This document shows, one piece after another, positions 1 to 8,653 of a DNA stretch of 51,165 nt. The DNA is from Betaproteobacteria bacterium (lineage in GTDB: Bacteria > Pseudomonadota > Gammaproteobacteria > Burkholderiales > SG8-41). Location of the stretch: contig JAKFYK010000024.1 in assembly GCA_021730905.1 (NCBI GenBank), positions 1 to 51,165 of the forward strand, written 5' to 3'. The first letter of the stretch is position 1. Every line of letters begins with the position of its first letter. The notes beneath the pieces were generated by a model, which made no database searches, was not told the DNA's origin, and saw nothing but the letters and a program-made list of their open reading frames with translations. The position numbers and the translations under genes are program-made.

Positions 1-30
1 CCCTAGCCCTCCCCTTGAAGGGGAGGGAAC
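1..30. repeat. R3 repeat copy, cut by the window edge
   Basis: The stretch carries the palindrome CCTCCCCTTGAAGGGGAGG preceded by CCCTAGC. It matches the repeat unit near 28440-28478 and a decayed copy near 37372-37430. It lies just downstream of the leftward 2Fe-2S gene and could act as a transcript end, but there is no T-run. Confidence 0.6.
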
Positions 31-75
31 GAAACGATTGGAAGCCGAGAGTGTTGAATACATGCCATGAATAAG

Positions 76-552
76 CTACTTGCCAGCCTTACTCGCCGCC
101 GCGATCGCTTCCTTGTACGCTTCGAAAATCCGGTGGTAGCCGGTGCAGCGGCAATACACGCTGTCCACGCTGGCTTTGATCTCTACTTCGGACGGATTCG
201 GATTCTTTTCGAGTAGCGAGCACGCCTGCATCACATGTCCCGGTATGCAGATGCCGCATTGCAGTGCCGATTGCTTGACGAACGCCTGCTGCACCGGATG
301 CAACCCGTCAGGCGTCGCCAGGCCTTCGATGGTACGGATGTCTGCACCGTCGCATAGCGCAGCGAGTTGCAGGCACGCCGGCGTGGGTTCGCCATTAACG
401 ATGACGGTACAGATGCCGCAGGCGCCGATACCGCAGCCGATTTTGGCGCCCGTGAGTTGGAAGTCCTCGCGCAATACATCGGCAAGCAAACGGTCGCCGG
501 CTTTGAGTGTGGCTTCCGCCGGATCGCCGTTGAGGGTGAATTTGATGAGCAT
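76..552 (-). CDS. (2Fe-2S)-binding subunit of a molybdenum hydroxylase (CoxS/XdhC-small type)
   Basis: Small electron-transfer subunit of a xanthine-dehydrogenase/CO-dehydrogenase-family enzyme, which passes electrons from the molybdopterin subunit to FAD or a cytochrome. Of 158 aa, the N-terminal half holds a plant-type ferredoxin cluster (C40, C45, C48, C60) and the C-terminal half the second helical cluster (C99, C102, C134, C136, in a CRCTGYH motif). Length and Cys spacing are normal for the family. I chose the ATG at 552 because AAAGG lies about 9 nt upstream; the frame is open further up (to 648) but that extension is unlike the family. The molybdopterin large subunit is not in the window and would lie to the left. 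The substrate cannot be told from this subunit; nicotinate, isoquinoline and aldehyde oxidoreductases all use it. Confidence 0.9.
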   Translation of the reverse strand: MLIKFTLNGDPAEATLKAGDRLLADVLREDFQLTGAKIGCGIGACGICTVIVNGEPTPACLQLAALCDGADIRTIEGLATPDGLHPVQQAFVKQSALQCGICIPGHVMQACSLLEKNPNPSEVEIKASVDSVYCRCTGYHRIFEAYKEAIAAASKAGK

Positions 553-663
553 TGATCGAGCCTTTGAAGAGGGCGGAATTATAAGCGGATTGGTAATCAT
601 GAAGTGCAACTGTGCTTTACGGCCCTGATCGCCGCACAACCGCTGCACCGGGAGAGCCGGCCA

Positions 664-2046
664 CTACTGAGGCGGGTGCGTCGCGTCGCGGGTCGGCTCG
701 CTGGCGGTTGGCAAAGCGGCGTGATACTCATCTGCAAGTTGTTTGAGCGCTGACAGGTGTTCATCGCGCAGTACTGCACCAGGGCGTGCATGACGAACTG
801 CCGTGATGGCGTTAGCGACAGTTTCCGCATGCCGGCTGGTGATGAGCCAGGCGGCAACGGCTGACACACTGCGGGAATAGCCGAGCGCACAACACACCAG
901 CACCGGGCCATTTCTTGTGGCGTGGTCGATTGCAGCCGCTGCGACTGCGAGTTCCGGTGTTTCAAGGGGGATGAGGTCGAGCGCAGGTACGCCTGCATAC
1001 CCAACGCCTTTTGTTACACAAGGCAGTTCGGCGCATAGATCCACGATGGTTTGCACACCTTCGGGGATGTCATGCGATTGCAATGGTATGCGGCTGATCC
1101 ATACGTACGGCGTTACACGACCAGCGGCGGGCGCGTGGCGTGTCCACCAGCGTGTATTGATCGCTGCGCCGATCAGGTAAGGCGCCAGCAACCACAGGCT
1201 GGCGGTTTGCATGCTGCCGTTTTCCCGCTTACCAAAAGCTGCGGCGTCCAGACCAAGATAAATCGCGGCGACGAGCGCGAGTGACACGCTGATCCACAAC
1301 AGCCATAACCCCCAGCCTCCTGACCAAACAGCGATTGCCGCTATGCCGAGTGCACCGGCGGCATAGCGTGCAGCGAGTGCGCGCCGGCGCGGGTTTTCCG
1401 TCAACGCCGCGCGCGCAATCAACGATGGCTGGTCGTCGGGAAACAGCCAAACGCAAAACCACCCCAACAAGAATCCTGTCGGCACATCGAAGAAGTGGTG
1501 CTGAAAAGTGGTGAGCACCGAGATGCCGATAAGTGCAAACCAGCCGTGCAGCAGCCAGCGCCAGAAGCCATGGAGGTATTTGGCATAAAGTACCCACAGC
1601 ACGACCAACAGCGCAATGTGCAGCGCGGGCGCCTGATTAAACGGTTTGTCGAAGGCCAATAGTGCATCGAGCATCCAGCCATAGAATCCGTCGGTCTCGG
1701 GGCGTATGAAGGTCTGCCGCAGCGGAAACAGTACGAAGCACGTGACGGCGATGATTTGTGCGGCGAGCAGGCGCCTGGCGTGGGTGTCGAGTGCTTTGTG
1801 TGTTGCGCATACGAACAGCGAAATTATGTAGAACAGGTCGATCGACCAGTAAGGAATGAGGGTCCACGGCAGATAGGGAATAGCTCGTTCCCATCCGAAC
1901 ACGACAACGCTCACCTCGCTACGCTGGCCGGCGAGCCAGTTGGCGAGGCCATAGGTAACGAAGAAGAACAGCCCCAGAAAGATCAGCCACAGCGCCGCGC
2001 GCTTCCACGGCCGTGCCTGTGCGTTGCCGGCCTGTGCCGCACTCAC
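664..2046 (-). CDS. ynbD: YnbD-like membrane phosphatase: PAP2 region plus dual-specificity phosphatase domain
   Basis: A 460-aa membrane protein. Residues about 15-300 contain multiple hydrophobic helices with a PAP2-like signature (H143, then H183/H184 and D187). The C-terminal cytosolic part has the tyrosine/dual-specificity phosphatase loop C386-x5-R392 followed by Ser, with D336 as a possible general acid. This two-part architecture is that of E. coli YnbD. The start is GTG, with AGGGAG upstream. It is the last gene of a leftward ynbA-ynbC-ynbD run; the YnbC stop is 7 nt away. Substrate is unknown; a lipid-linked or phosphatidylinositol-like phosphate is plausible given the CDP-alcohol transferase upstream. 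No signs of damage. Confidence 0.8.
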   Translation of the reverse strand: MSAAQAGNAQARPWKRAALWLIFLGLFFFVTYGLANWLAGQRSEVSVVVFGWERAIPYLPWTLIPYWSIDLFYIISLFVCATHKALDTHARRLLAAQIIAVTCFVLFPLRQTFIRPETDGFYGWMLDALLAFDKPFNQAPALHIALLVVLWVLYAKYLHGFWRWLLHGWFALIGISVLTTFQHHFFDVPTGFLLGWFCVWLFPDDQPSLIARAALTENPRRRALAARYAAGALGIAAIAVWSGGWGLWLLWISVSLALVAAIYLGLDAAAFGKRENGSMQTASLWLLAPYLIGAAINTRWWTRHAPAAGRVTPYVWISRIPLQSHDIPEGVQTIVDLCAELPCVTKGVGYAGVPALDLIPLETPELAVAAAAIDHATRNGPVLVCCALGYSRSVSAVAAWLITSRHAETVANAITAVRHARPGAVLRDEHLSALKQLADEYHAALPTASEPTRDATHPPQ

Positions 2047-2053
2047 CGTGGGG

Positions 2054-3790
2054 TCACTCCCTCATTGCCAGAGATACCGTGAAAATGCCCCATTCGTCGA
2101 TCCATTGTTCCAGTTTGCGAAATCCTGCGGCGTGCACCAACTGATCGAGCTCTGCCTGCGTGCGGCGGCGCATGACCCACGGCTTATGGCCACGGTGCGT
2201 GGTGAGCGTGCGCGCGATGAATTCCAGTTGCGGATGCCACGGTTGTCCGGTGTAAATGAGATAGCCGCCGGATTCGAGTGCCTTTGCGAAGCCGCGCAAG
2301 GAGGTTGATACGAGATGGTTGTCCGAAAACAGTTCATAGAGGCCCGATACCACCGCGGCGGTAGGCTTGGGTGTAAGCGAGGCGACCGCGGATTCATCGA
2401 AGGCATCGCCTTTTTCCGTGCGGGTAATGTCTGCCAAACCGGACGACTGTGCCAGCGTTGCCGCATCGCGCACGTTGGCTTCATCAACATCGCGTAAAAC
2501 AATGAATTCCGGCTTTACCAACAGTCGCGCCGCGGCTTCCAGCACATAGCGACCGTGTCCGGCGGCCAGATCGGCCAGCCGCACCGGCCGGTCTGCCTCG
2601 CGCAACCGCGCCGCTGCCATCGCAATGGCCTGTTCGAGATGCGCTTTGCGCACGCGTATGCCGCGCCAGCCAATGGCGTCGAGATAGTTGCGGTCGATGA
2701 AGCGTCCCAGCGGCGTGATGCCGCGCGCTTCGTTGCGATAGACGTAATCGAGCGTCGCGCCGGAATCGAAGCCGGCGCCTATGCCAAGCCGGATACCCTC
2801 GGACAGGCGGCCCAGGGTACGCATCGAGAGCCGCGTCAAGGCGAATGGAATGTTTTTAGGCGATAGCGCAGGCAGCGGTTGGCTGTTTCTGGTTTCCTCG
2901 TCCTTGGTATAACCGTGCCGGTCGGCATCCAGCAGCGAGGGTGGCGCGGCGTGGCATCGCGTGATGAATTCACGAATCCTGTCCAATGCCAGGTGACGAT
3001 TTTTTTCACCCAGCGTGTCGTGCAGGAATTCGGGCAATTCGACAAGCTCTTTTACGCTGGAACCGAGATGGCGGTAAAACGCCCGCTGCGGGCCCTGATG
3101 CACCACCCAGTCGTTGCCCGAGATCAATACCTGCGTCGGCAATGTGATGGCTTGCGCGTCGGGCACCACACGGTCCGCGGCATCGTAGAGTCCGAGCAGA
3201 ACGCGCACTGAAATCTGGCGCGTGATCAGCGGATCGGTATCGTAGGAGCGAACGCGCTCCGCATCGTGCGTCAGGAATTTCGCCTTGACATAGGACGTGA
3301 TGAAAAAATTGCCGCGCAGCTTGTACAGCAGATTGAGGCCGGCGCGCGCGAACGGCACGTAGAGCTTCACCTTGAACGCGGGCGCGGTAAGTACCAGGCA
3401 GCGCACCTGTGGCGCGTAGTCATGCGCCCATGCCGAGGCCAGCACCGCGCCGACGCTCAGGCCGATGACGGAAATGTTCTCCATCGCTATGCCGTGCGTG
3501 ACCGAAATGTGGCGCACGAAAGTATCGACATCCTTCACTGAGTGCGCGAAGCCCGGACTATCGCCGCGCGCGCCGGGCGAGCGCCCGTGCCCCCGCGCAT
3601 CCCACGCGAACATCGCAACATCGTCCAGCGCAAGTTCATCCACCACATGCTGCAAGCGGCCTGAATGCTCGTGCCCGCGGTGAAACATTACGATGGCTTT
3701 TTTCTCCGGCGTATTCTTTGCCGGCCAATGGCGATAGAACAGCTCCACGCCGTCGTGGGTGGTAAAGCATTGTTCATCGGCTGCACGCAT
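2054..3790 (-). CDS. ynbC: YnbC-like alpha/beta hydrolase-methyltransferase fusion
   Basis: A 578-aa fusion. Residues 1-280 are an alpha/beta-hydrolase of the monoacylglycerol-lipase type: nucleophile S112 in GLSVG, an acidic residue near D227 and H257 in FLHD. Residues about 330-578 are a class I SAM-dependent methyltransferase-like domain with motif I LADLAAGHG near 405-413. The same order occurs in E. coli YnbC (about 585 aa). The start at 3790 overlaps the ynbA stop in TGATG, so translation is coupled. The frame is open back to 3880, but that part overlaps ynbA and is not family sequence. Likely acts at the inner membrane face on a lipid made by YnbA; the reaction is not known. Confidence 0.82.
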   Translation of the reverse strand: MRAADEQCFTTHDGVELFYRHWPAKNTPEKKAIVMFHRGHEHSGRLQHVVDELALDDVAMFAWDARGHGRSPGARGDSPGFAHSVKDVDTFVRHISVTHGIAMENISVIGLSVGAVLASAWAHDYAPQVRCLVLTAPAFKVKLYVPFARAGLNLLYKLRGNFFITSYVKAKFLTHDAERVRSYDTDPLITRQISVRVLLGLYDAADRVVPDAQAITLPTQVLISGNDWVVHQGPQRAFYRHLGSSVKELVELPEFLHDTLGEKNRHLALDRIREFITRCHAAPPSLLDADRHGYTKDEETRNSQPLPALSPKNIPFALTRLSMRTLGRLSEGIRLGIGAGFDSGATLDYVYRNEARGITPLGRFIDRNYLDAIGWRGIRVRKAHLEQAIAMAAARLREADRPVRLADLAAGHGRYVLEAAARLLVKPEFIVLRDVDEANVRDAATLAQSSGLADITRTEKGDAFDESAVASLTPKPTAAVVSGLYELFSDNHLVSTSLRGFAKALESGGYLIYTGQPWHPQLEFIARTLTTHRGHKPWVMRRRTQAELDQLVHAAGFRKLEQWIDEWGIFTVSLAMRE

Positions 3791-4410
3791 CAGCGTGCGT
3801 TCCCGGCGTTTCTGGCAGCAAAAGCAAAACGGCTGCGATTGATGATGGTCAACAACAAGAGGACGGCAATAGCCAGCCACAGCGTGTCAATGAAAGGCGC
3901 AACCGGAATGCCGCATCCGATCACCAACGCAATGATCCCGAACACCAGCGCGCGATCGCTTTTCCCCATCGGCCCGTGATTGCCGCGTTCGGTGCCCATC
4001 ACGGCGCCCAGCCAGCCGGTAAATTCGCTGCACACCGCAAGCAACACCACGGTAACCACCAGCCACGGCTGTGAGCCGGCAACAAACGCAAACGGCAGAT
4101 AAAGCGAGATATCCGAAATCACATCGCCGAGTTCGTTGAGCACCGCGCCCGCGCGCGATGCCTGACCGAATTCGCGCGCCAGCATGCCGTCCAGCGCGTT
4201 CGCCGCCATGCGCAGCAAACACCAAAAAGAAATCATTAAAAATAAATAGTTATGTTCTGAGTACGCCATGGCGGCTGCACCCAGCACCACGGAGACCAGG
4301 CAAGCGCCCACGGTGATCTGATTCGCGGTGATACCTGCCCGAAACAGGTATGCCGCCAATGGACGCAGCAGTGACTGAAAACGTGATTTGAGCTGATAGG
4401 TGCTGATCAT
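3790..4410 (-). CDS. ynbA: YnbA-like CDP-alcohol phosphatidyltransferase family protein
   Basis: A 206-aa integral membrane protein of the CDP-alcohol phosphotransferase family, which moves a CDP-linked alcohol or diacylglycerol onto an alcohol acceptor. The catalytic stretch runs NALDGMLAR (71-79), G88, N92, D96. The family consensus is D-x2-DG-x2-AR-x8-G-x3-D-x3-D, so the first and third Asp are Asn here. From memory E. coli YnbA has the same two Asn, so this looks like a subfamily trait, not decay. I chose ATG 4410 because the resulting N-terminus (TYQLKSRFQSLLRP) matches YnbA; TTG 4428 is an alternative. The stop overlaps the ynbC start. An R1 repeat (4239-4252) lies inside the gene, encoding NYLFL. 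No ynbB (CDP-diglyceride synthase-like) follows. Confidence 0.8.
   Translation of the reverse strand: MISTYQLKSRFQSLLRPLAAYLFRAGITANQITVGACLVSVVLGAAAMAYSEHNYLFLMISFWCLLRMAANALDGMLAREFGQASRAGAVLNELGDVISDISLYLPFAFVAGSQPWLVVTVVLLAVCSEFTGWLGAVMGTERGNHGPMGKSDRALVFGIIALVIGCGIPVAPFIDTLWLAIAVLLLLTIINRSRFAFAARNAGNAR
4239..4252 (+). repeat. R1 AT-rich dispersed motif, one mismatch
   Basis: AAAATAAATAGTTA, one base off the consensus AAAACAAATASTTA. It is inside the ynbA-like gene, antisense to its coding strand. Confidence 0.5.
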
Positions 4411-4435
4411 CGCGTGTGCGTGTCGCAAATTCGCG

Positions 4436-5407
4436 CTACTCTGCCCGTATGCCCGCAGCCTTCATCACCTTGGCCCATTTCGCGATTTCGGATTTGAGAT
4501 GCTGGCTGAATTCCTCGGATGTGCTGCCCCATGGGTCCGCGCCATCGGCAGCGAGGCGGTCGCGCAGTTCGGGCTGTTTCAGTATCGCGACCATCTCGCT
4601 GTTGAGTCTGGCGACGATGTCGCGCGGCGTTGCCGCAGGTGCGACAACGCCATACCAGGTGGCGGATTCGTAACCGGGCACGCCGGCTTCCTGCATGGTG
4701 GGCAGGTCGGGCGCGGCGTGTGAACGTTTGGCGCCGGTGACGGCCAGAGCGCGCACCTTGCCCGATTTTACCTGCGGCAGCGCGCTGATAAGGCTCGGGA
4801 AGGTGAGCGACACCTGCCCGCTGATCACATCGACCAGTGCGGGTGCCACACCTTTGTACGGGATGTGCAGCAGATCGATGCCGGCCAGCAGCTTGAACAA
4901 TTCGCCCGACAGATGACCGCCCGCGCCGCTGCCGGCCGATGCAAAAGTGATCTGTCCCGGCTTGGCTTTGGCAAGCACGATCAGTTCTTTCACGTTCTTG
5001 GCGGGCAATGAAGGATTTACTACCAGCATCAGGTTTTGCGTGGCGGCGAGCGTTACCGGCGCGAAGTCGCGCAGCGGATCGTACGGCAATTTCTTGTGCA
5101 GACTCACGTTGGAGGCGAGCGATGCAACCGTGCCCATCAACAGGGTGTAGCCGTCGGGCGGCGCTTTTGCCGTCAACTCGCCCGCGATCACGCCGCCTGC
5201 GCCGGAGCGATTGTCGACGACGACCTGCTGGCTGAAGCGCTCGGATAGCCGGGTGCCGATGGCGCGCGCCAGGGTGTCCACGCTGCCGCCGGGCGTGCTG
5301 GGCACCAGCAGCCGGATCGGGCGCGATGGGTACTGCTGGGCGGCGACAGTCGAGCACATTCCCGACGCTGCTATGTAGAATACAAATAAGAATTTTTTCA
5401 TGGACAT
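4436..5407 (-). CDS. Bug/TctC-type tripartite tricarboxylate transporter receptor
   Basis: Periplasmic solute-binding protein of 323 aa with a signal peptide ending near VAAQ-QYP. Family marks are PIRLLVPSTPGGSVD, DNRSGAGGVIAGE, PPDGYTLLMG (carboxylate-binding loop) and PYKGVAPAL. Related proteins bind small carboxylates or amides for a TctABC transporter, but no TctA or TctB gene is in the window. The gene starts 4 nt after the stop of the upstream lyase gene (5412) and is probably co-transcribed with it, so the ligand may be that pathway's dicarboxylate. ATG 5407 and ATG 5401 are both possible starts and neither has a clear ribosome-binding site. ynbA begins 25 nt past its stop, so read-through into the ynb genes is possible. 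Confidence 0.9.
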   Translation of the reverse strand: MSMKKFLFVFYIAASGMCSTVAAQQYPSRPIRLLVPSTPGGSVDTLARAIGTRLSERFSQQVVVDNRSGAGGVIAGELTAKAPPDGYTLLMGTVASLASNVSLHKKLPYDPLRDFAPVTLAATQNLMLVVNPSLPAKNVKELIVLAKAKPGQITFASAGSGAGGHLSGELFKLLAGIDLLHIPYKGVAPALVDVISGQVSLTFPSLISALPQVKSGKVRALAVTGAKRSHAAPDLPTMQEAGVPGYESATWYGVVAPAATPRDIVARLNSEMVAILKQPELRDRLAADGADPWGSTSEEFSQHLKSEIAKWAKVMKAAGIRAE

Positions 5408-5411
5408 ATAC

Positions 5412-6347
5412 TTATGGACGAAATCCGACGGAACCGTCGTATTTTGCGATCAGCTCCGCGTTGGGGAGGAATTCTTCTTCGAGTTTTTTGAATTCCGGAA
5501 ACCCGACAAAGGCATGCAGATTGCCCACCGGGTGATTCCTGGTGCGCGCATCGAAGCGATCCAGCGCCGCAATGTCATCACGCGCGAACTCCTCGAAATA
5601 ATCCACCATCGCGGCAGAGGAAACGCGCAAGGCGCCGGAAGCATTGGCGACCATGGCGATGCCAAGCTCGCTGAGTTGCGCCAGCGACAGGGGCGGCGAC
5701 ACGCCGGTGCGGTTGTAGGTGAGCGGTCCCTTGATCTCGCGCGCGCAGCGTTCGACTTCGGCCACGCTGGTGAGCGCTTCCGGAAAGATCATGTCGGCGC
5801 CCGCATCCAGATACGCATTGGCGCGACGGATCAGTTCGTCCACCGTGCCGCCGACTACGCCGCGCGCATCGCAGCGCGCGATCAGCACAAAATCCGGATC
5901 GAGTTCGCGCCGCACCTTGTCCGCCGCGCGCAGCTTGCCGGCCATTTCCTCCATTGCCACGATCTGTTTGCCGGCGACATGGCCGCAGCGCTTGGGCGCG
6001 ACCTGATCCTCGATGTGTATCGCTGCCATACCGGCGTCGATGAAATCTTCCACCGTGCGCATGACGTTGATCGCGTTGCCGAAGCTGGTGTCTGCGTCGG
6101 CGATCACCGGAATGTTCACCGCATTGACGATATAGCGCGACATCATCACCAGTTCATTCAGCGTCAACAATCCGGCGTCGGGCTTGCCAAGCAAAGTGGC
6201 CGACACGCCATAACCGGTGACGCCGCAGCAGGTAAAGCCGGCTTTTTCCACCATCATTGCCGACATCGCGTTGAAGGTGCCGGGCTTGACCAGGGTTTTG
6301 TTTTGCTTCAGCAGTTCTCTGAGAATGGAGCTTTTGCGGCGGCGCAC
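5412..6347 (-). CDS. Isocitrate lyase/PEP mutase family C-C lyase (first copy)
   Basis: A 311-aa TIM-barrel enzyme of the ICL/PEP-mutase superfamily. It keeps the metal site D84-x-D86 (in ADADT), E113-D114 and the gating loop K119-R-C121-G-H123, whose Cys is the base in true lyases such as methylisocitrate and 2,3-dimethylmalate lyase. So a lyase is more likely than a phosphonomutase. I chose the GTG start at 6347 because AGGAG sits 7 nt upstream; the open frame continues to 6407 without a site. It is divergent from the related gene at 6490 and is followed 4 nt later by a Bug receptor. Expected reaction: retro-aldol cleavage of a 2-hydroxy dicarboxylate to pyruvate plus a carboxylic acid. The exact substrate is not readable. 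Confidence 0.88.
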   Translation of the reverse strand: MRRRKSSILRELLKQNKTLVKPGTFNAMSAMMVEKAGFTCCGVTGYGVSATLLGKPDAGLLTLNELVMMSRYIVNAVNIPVIADADTSFGNAINVMRTVEDFIDAGMAAIHIEDQVAPKRCGHVAGKQIVAMEEMAGKLRAADKVRRELDPDFVLIARCDARGVVGGTVDELIRRANAYLDAGADMIFPEALTSVAEVERCAREIKGPLTYNRTGVSPPLSLAQLSELGIAMVANASGALRVSSAAMVDYFEEFARDDIAALDRFDARTRNHPVGNLHAFVGFPEFKKLEEEFLPNAELIAKYDGSVGFRP

Positions 6348-6489
6348 GGCAATCTCCTGATGACGGAAGCAGCCATTCTTGCATATCGCTAAAAATCCAG
6401 TCCACATGTTCGGTGCGATGTTGGGTTTTGTCGCAGCAGCGTTTCTGCCAGGCGGTAGAATGACGGCAAATTCAACTCAGGAGCACATC

Positions 6490-7386
6490 ATGGCCAGCAA
6501 AGGCGCGCAGTTCAGAGCGTTATTGAAGGAACCCGGAATTCTGATTACGCCCGGCGTATTCGACGGTTACAGCGTGCGGCTGGTCGAGCAAGCCGGTTTC
6601 AAGATGGGCGCCATCTCAGGTGCCGGCGTTTCAGAGAGCCGATTGGGCTGGGCCGATCGCGGCGTGATGACCTTTGAAGTCAATCTCGACAACGCGCGGC
6701 GTCTTGCCGACTGCTGCGACAACCTGCTGCTGCGCGCCGACGCGGATACCGGTTACGGCAATTCGATGAACGTGCATTTCGTGGTGCGCGCGTTCGAGAA
6801 TGCGGGCATGGCGGCGCTGATGTTCGAAGACCAGGTATGGCCCAAGCGCTGCGGCCACATGCGCGGCAAGGCGTGCATACCCGCCGAAGAAATGGTGCAA
6901 AAAGTGAAGGCCGCGGTGGACGCGCGGCGCGACGATGATTTCGTGATCGTCTCGCGCACTGACGCCGCCGGACCCCTGGGCGTGGATGAAGCGATACGCC
7001 GCCTGAACCTGTATGCCGAAGCCGGCGCGGACTGCATGTACGCCGATGCCTTGCTGTCGAAGGAGGACATCGCCAAGGTTGCGAAGAACGTGCCCCGGCC
7101 GTTGATCGTCAACATGGGTCTGGGCCTGCGTTCGCGCAGCACCACGCCGCTGATGTCACCCAAAGAGTTGGAGGACGCCGGTGTCAAGGTTGTCAGCTAT
7201 CCGCGCCTCCTTACTACCGCCGCGTTGAAAGGCATGATGAACGTGATGGAAGTATTCAAGGAAGACATCGTCAAACACAACCGCGTGGTCAATCGCACCG
7301 ATCTGCAGGTCGGCTTCGAGGAACTCAACGACTTGATGGGGATGAAGACACTCGACGACATCGAGCAACGCTTCGCCGGAGGCTGA
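6490..7386 (+). CDS. Isocitrate lyase/PEP mutase family C-C lyase (second copy)
   Basis: A 298-aa paralogue of the divergent neighbour, with the same residues at the same positions: D84, D86 (ADADTGYGN), E113-D114 and the KRCGH loop with C121. Start ATG 6490 follows AGGAG. The aconitase-type large subunit begins 5 nt after its stop, and the small subunit follows, so the three are one operon. A hydratase that makes a 2-hydroxy dicarboxylate next to a lyase that cleaves it is the arrangement used for 2,3-dimethylmalate in nicotinate fermentation and, in another form, in the methylcitrate cycle. The pathway here is inference. Confidence 0.9.
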   Translation: MASKGAQFRALLKEPGILITPGVFDGYSVRLVEQAGFKMGAISGAGVSESRLGWADRGVMTFEVNLDNARRLADCCDNLLLRADADTGYGNSMNVHFVVRAFENAGMAALMFEDQVWPKRCGHMRGKACIPAEEMVQKVKAAVDARRDDDFVIVSRTDAAGPLGVDEAIRRLNLYAEAGADCMYADALLSKEDIAKVAKNVPRPLIVNMGLGLRSRSTTPLMSPKELEDAGVKVVSYPRLLTTAALKGMMNVMEVFKEDIVKHNRVVNRTDLQVGFEELNDLMGMKTLDDIEQRFAGG

Positions 7387-7391
7387 TCATC

Positions 7392-8645
7392 ATGGGCATG
7401 ACCATCGCTGAAAAGATACTTGCCGCCAAGAGTGGACGGAAGGCGGTCGCGCCGGGCGACGTGGTGACGGTGCAACTCGACACCATTATCCTGTTCGACA
7501 ACAACTTCATGCCCAACAACTGGCGCGAAATCCAGCGGGTGTGCGATCCGGAGCGCATCGTGGTGGTGTTCGATCACCGCGTGCCGGCGCCGAACCAGAT
7601 CGCCGCCGGCGCGCATCGCACAGGCCGCGAGTTCGTCAGGCGTTTCGGCATCAAGCGTTTTCACGATGTCGGCCGCGAGCAGGGCATCAGCCATCAGCTC
7701 GTCGCCGATTACGGCTACGCGCTGCCTGGCTCGGTGCTGGTGTGCAGCGATTCGCACACCTGCAGCGGCGGCGTGTTCAACTGCCTCGCGCGCGGCGTGG
7801 GCGGACCGGATATCATCTACTCGGCGGTGAAAGGCGAAACCTGGTTTCGCTGCGGTGAAACCATCCGTTACGAACTTGAGGGCGCGTTGCCCAAGGCGGT
7901 TACCGCGAAAGACGCGTTTTTGCAAATTGCCGGCGTGCATGGCGATCACGCCACGCAGAACGTCGAATACGGCGGTTCGGGCGTTGCGGGATTGAGCATC
8001 AATGCGCGCAAAACCATGACTACCATGTCGGCCGAATTGTCGGCGGAGTTCGCGACGTTCGAGTGCGACGACACGCTGGTGCAGTGGGTACGCTCGCGCA
8101 ATCCGCGTGCATTCAATCCGGTGAAACCCGATGCCGATGCAAAGTACAAAGCGGTGCGCAAGGTGAATCTTGTCGCGCTGGAGCCGCTGGTTGCGTTGCC
8201 CGACAGCGTGGTCAACAACTCGCAACCGGTAGGCGCGTTGAAGGGCACGCGCATCGACCAGGCCTATATCGGCTCGTGCGCCAATGGCACGCAGGATGAT
8301 CTTGAACTGGCGGCTGCGGTAGTGCGCGGCAAGCGCGTAGCGTCCGGCGTGCGTCTGATCGTGGTGCCTGCGTCGCAAACCGTTTATCGCGACGCCATGA
8401 AAAGCGGTGCCATCGCAACGCTGATGGAAGCGGGGGCTACGATAGCACCGCCCACCTGCGGCGCGTGCGGTGGCGGTCACATGGGTGTGCTCGCGGCGGA
8501 GGAAACCTGCATCACGTCCAGCACGCGCAACTTCAAAGGACGCATGGGCGAGCCGAGTTCACGCGTGTTCATGGCGTCGCCGGCGACGGTGGCGGCATCG
8601 GCGATTATGGGTACGATTGCCGATCCGCGCGAGTTTTTGCAATAG
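7392..8645 (+). CDS. Aconitase/3-isopropylmalate dehydratase-type hydro-lyase, large subunit
   Basis: A 417-aa [4Fe-4S] hydro-lyase large subunit of LeuC/homoaconitase/dimethylmaleate-hydratase type. Cluster ligands are visible: C118 (in VCSDSHTC), C296 (in GSCANG) and C356 or C359 (in PTCGACGGG). The length fits the short two-subunit type (about 420 aa), not bacterial LeuC (about 465-470). GGAGG lies 9 nt before ATG 7392. It is coupled to the upstream lyase (5 nt) and to the small subunit (8 nt). A leucine-pathway role is less likely because no leuB or leuA is nearby; a C5-C6 dicarboxylate hydratase serving the lyases is the better reading. Confidence 0.88.
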   Translation: MGMTIAEKILAAKSGRKAVAPGDVVTVQLDTIILFDNNFMPNNWREIQRVCDPERIVVVFDHRVPAPNQIAAGAHRTGREFVRRFGIKRFHDVGREQGISHQLVADYGYALPGSVLVCSDSHTCSGGVFNCLARGVGGPDIIYSAVKGETWFRCGETIRYELEGALPKAVTAKDAFLQIAGVHGDHATQNVEYGGSGVAGLSINARKTMTTMSAELSAEFATFECDDTLVQWVRSRNPRAFNPVKPDADAKYKAVRKVNLVALEPLVALPDSVVNNSQPVGALKGTRIDQAYIGSCANGTQDDLELAAAVVRGKRVASGVRLIVVPASQTVYRDAMKSGAIATLMEAGATIAPPTCGACGGGHMGVLAAEETCITSSTRNFKGRMGEPSSRVFMASPATVAASAIMGTIADPREFLQ

Positions 8646-8653
8646 GAGTCAGG

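Noticed and set aside
4407..5357. A 316-codon Arg-rich frame overlapping the Bug gene
   Set aside because: Same strand, shifted frame, very high Arg and no hydrophobic pattern; a shadow of the receptor.
5404..5417. A tenth R1 copy at the lyase/Bug junction (GGACATATACTTATGG)
   Set aside because: Only the right half matches; four mismatches to the 14-bp consensus.
7197..8480. A 427-codon open frame antisense to the lyase and hydratase genes
   Set aside because: Arg/His-rich, no domain sense; it mirrors the codon pattern of the recognised genes on the other strand.
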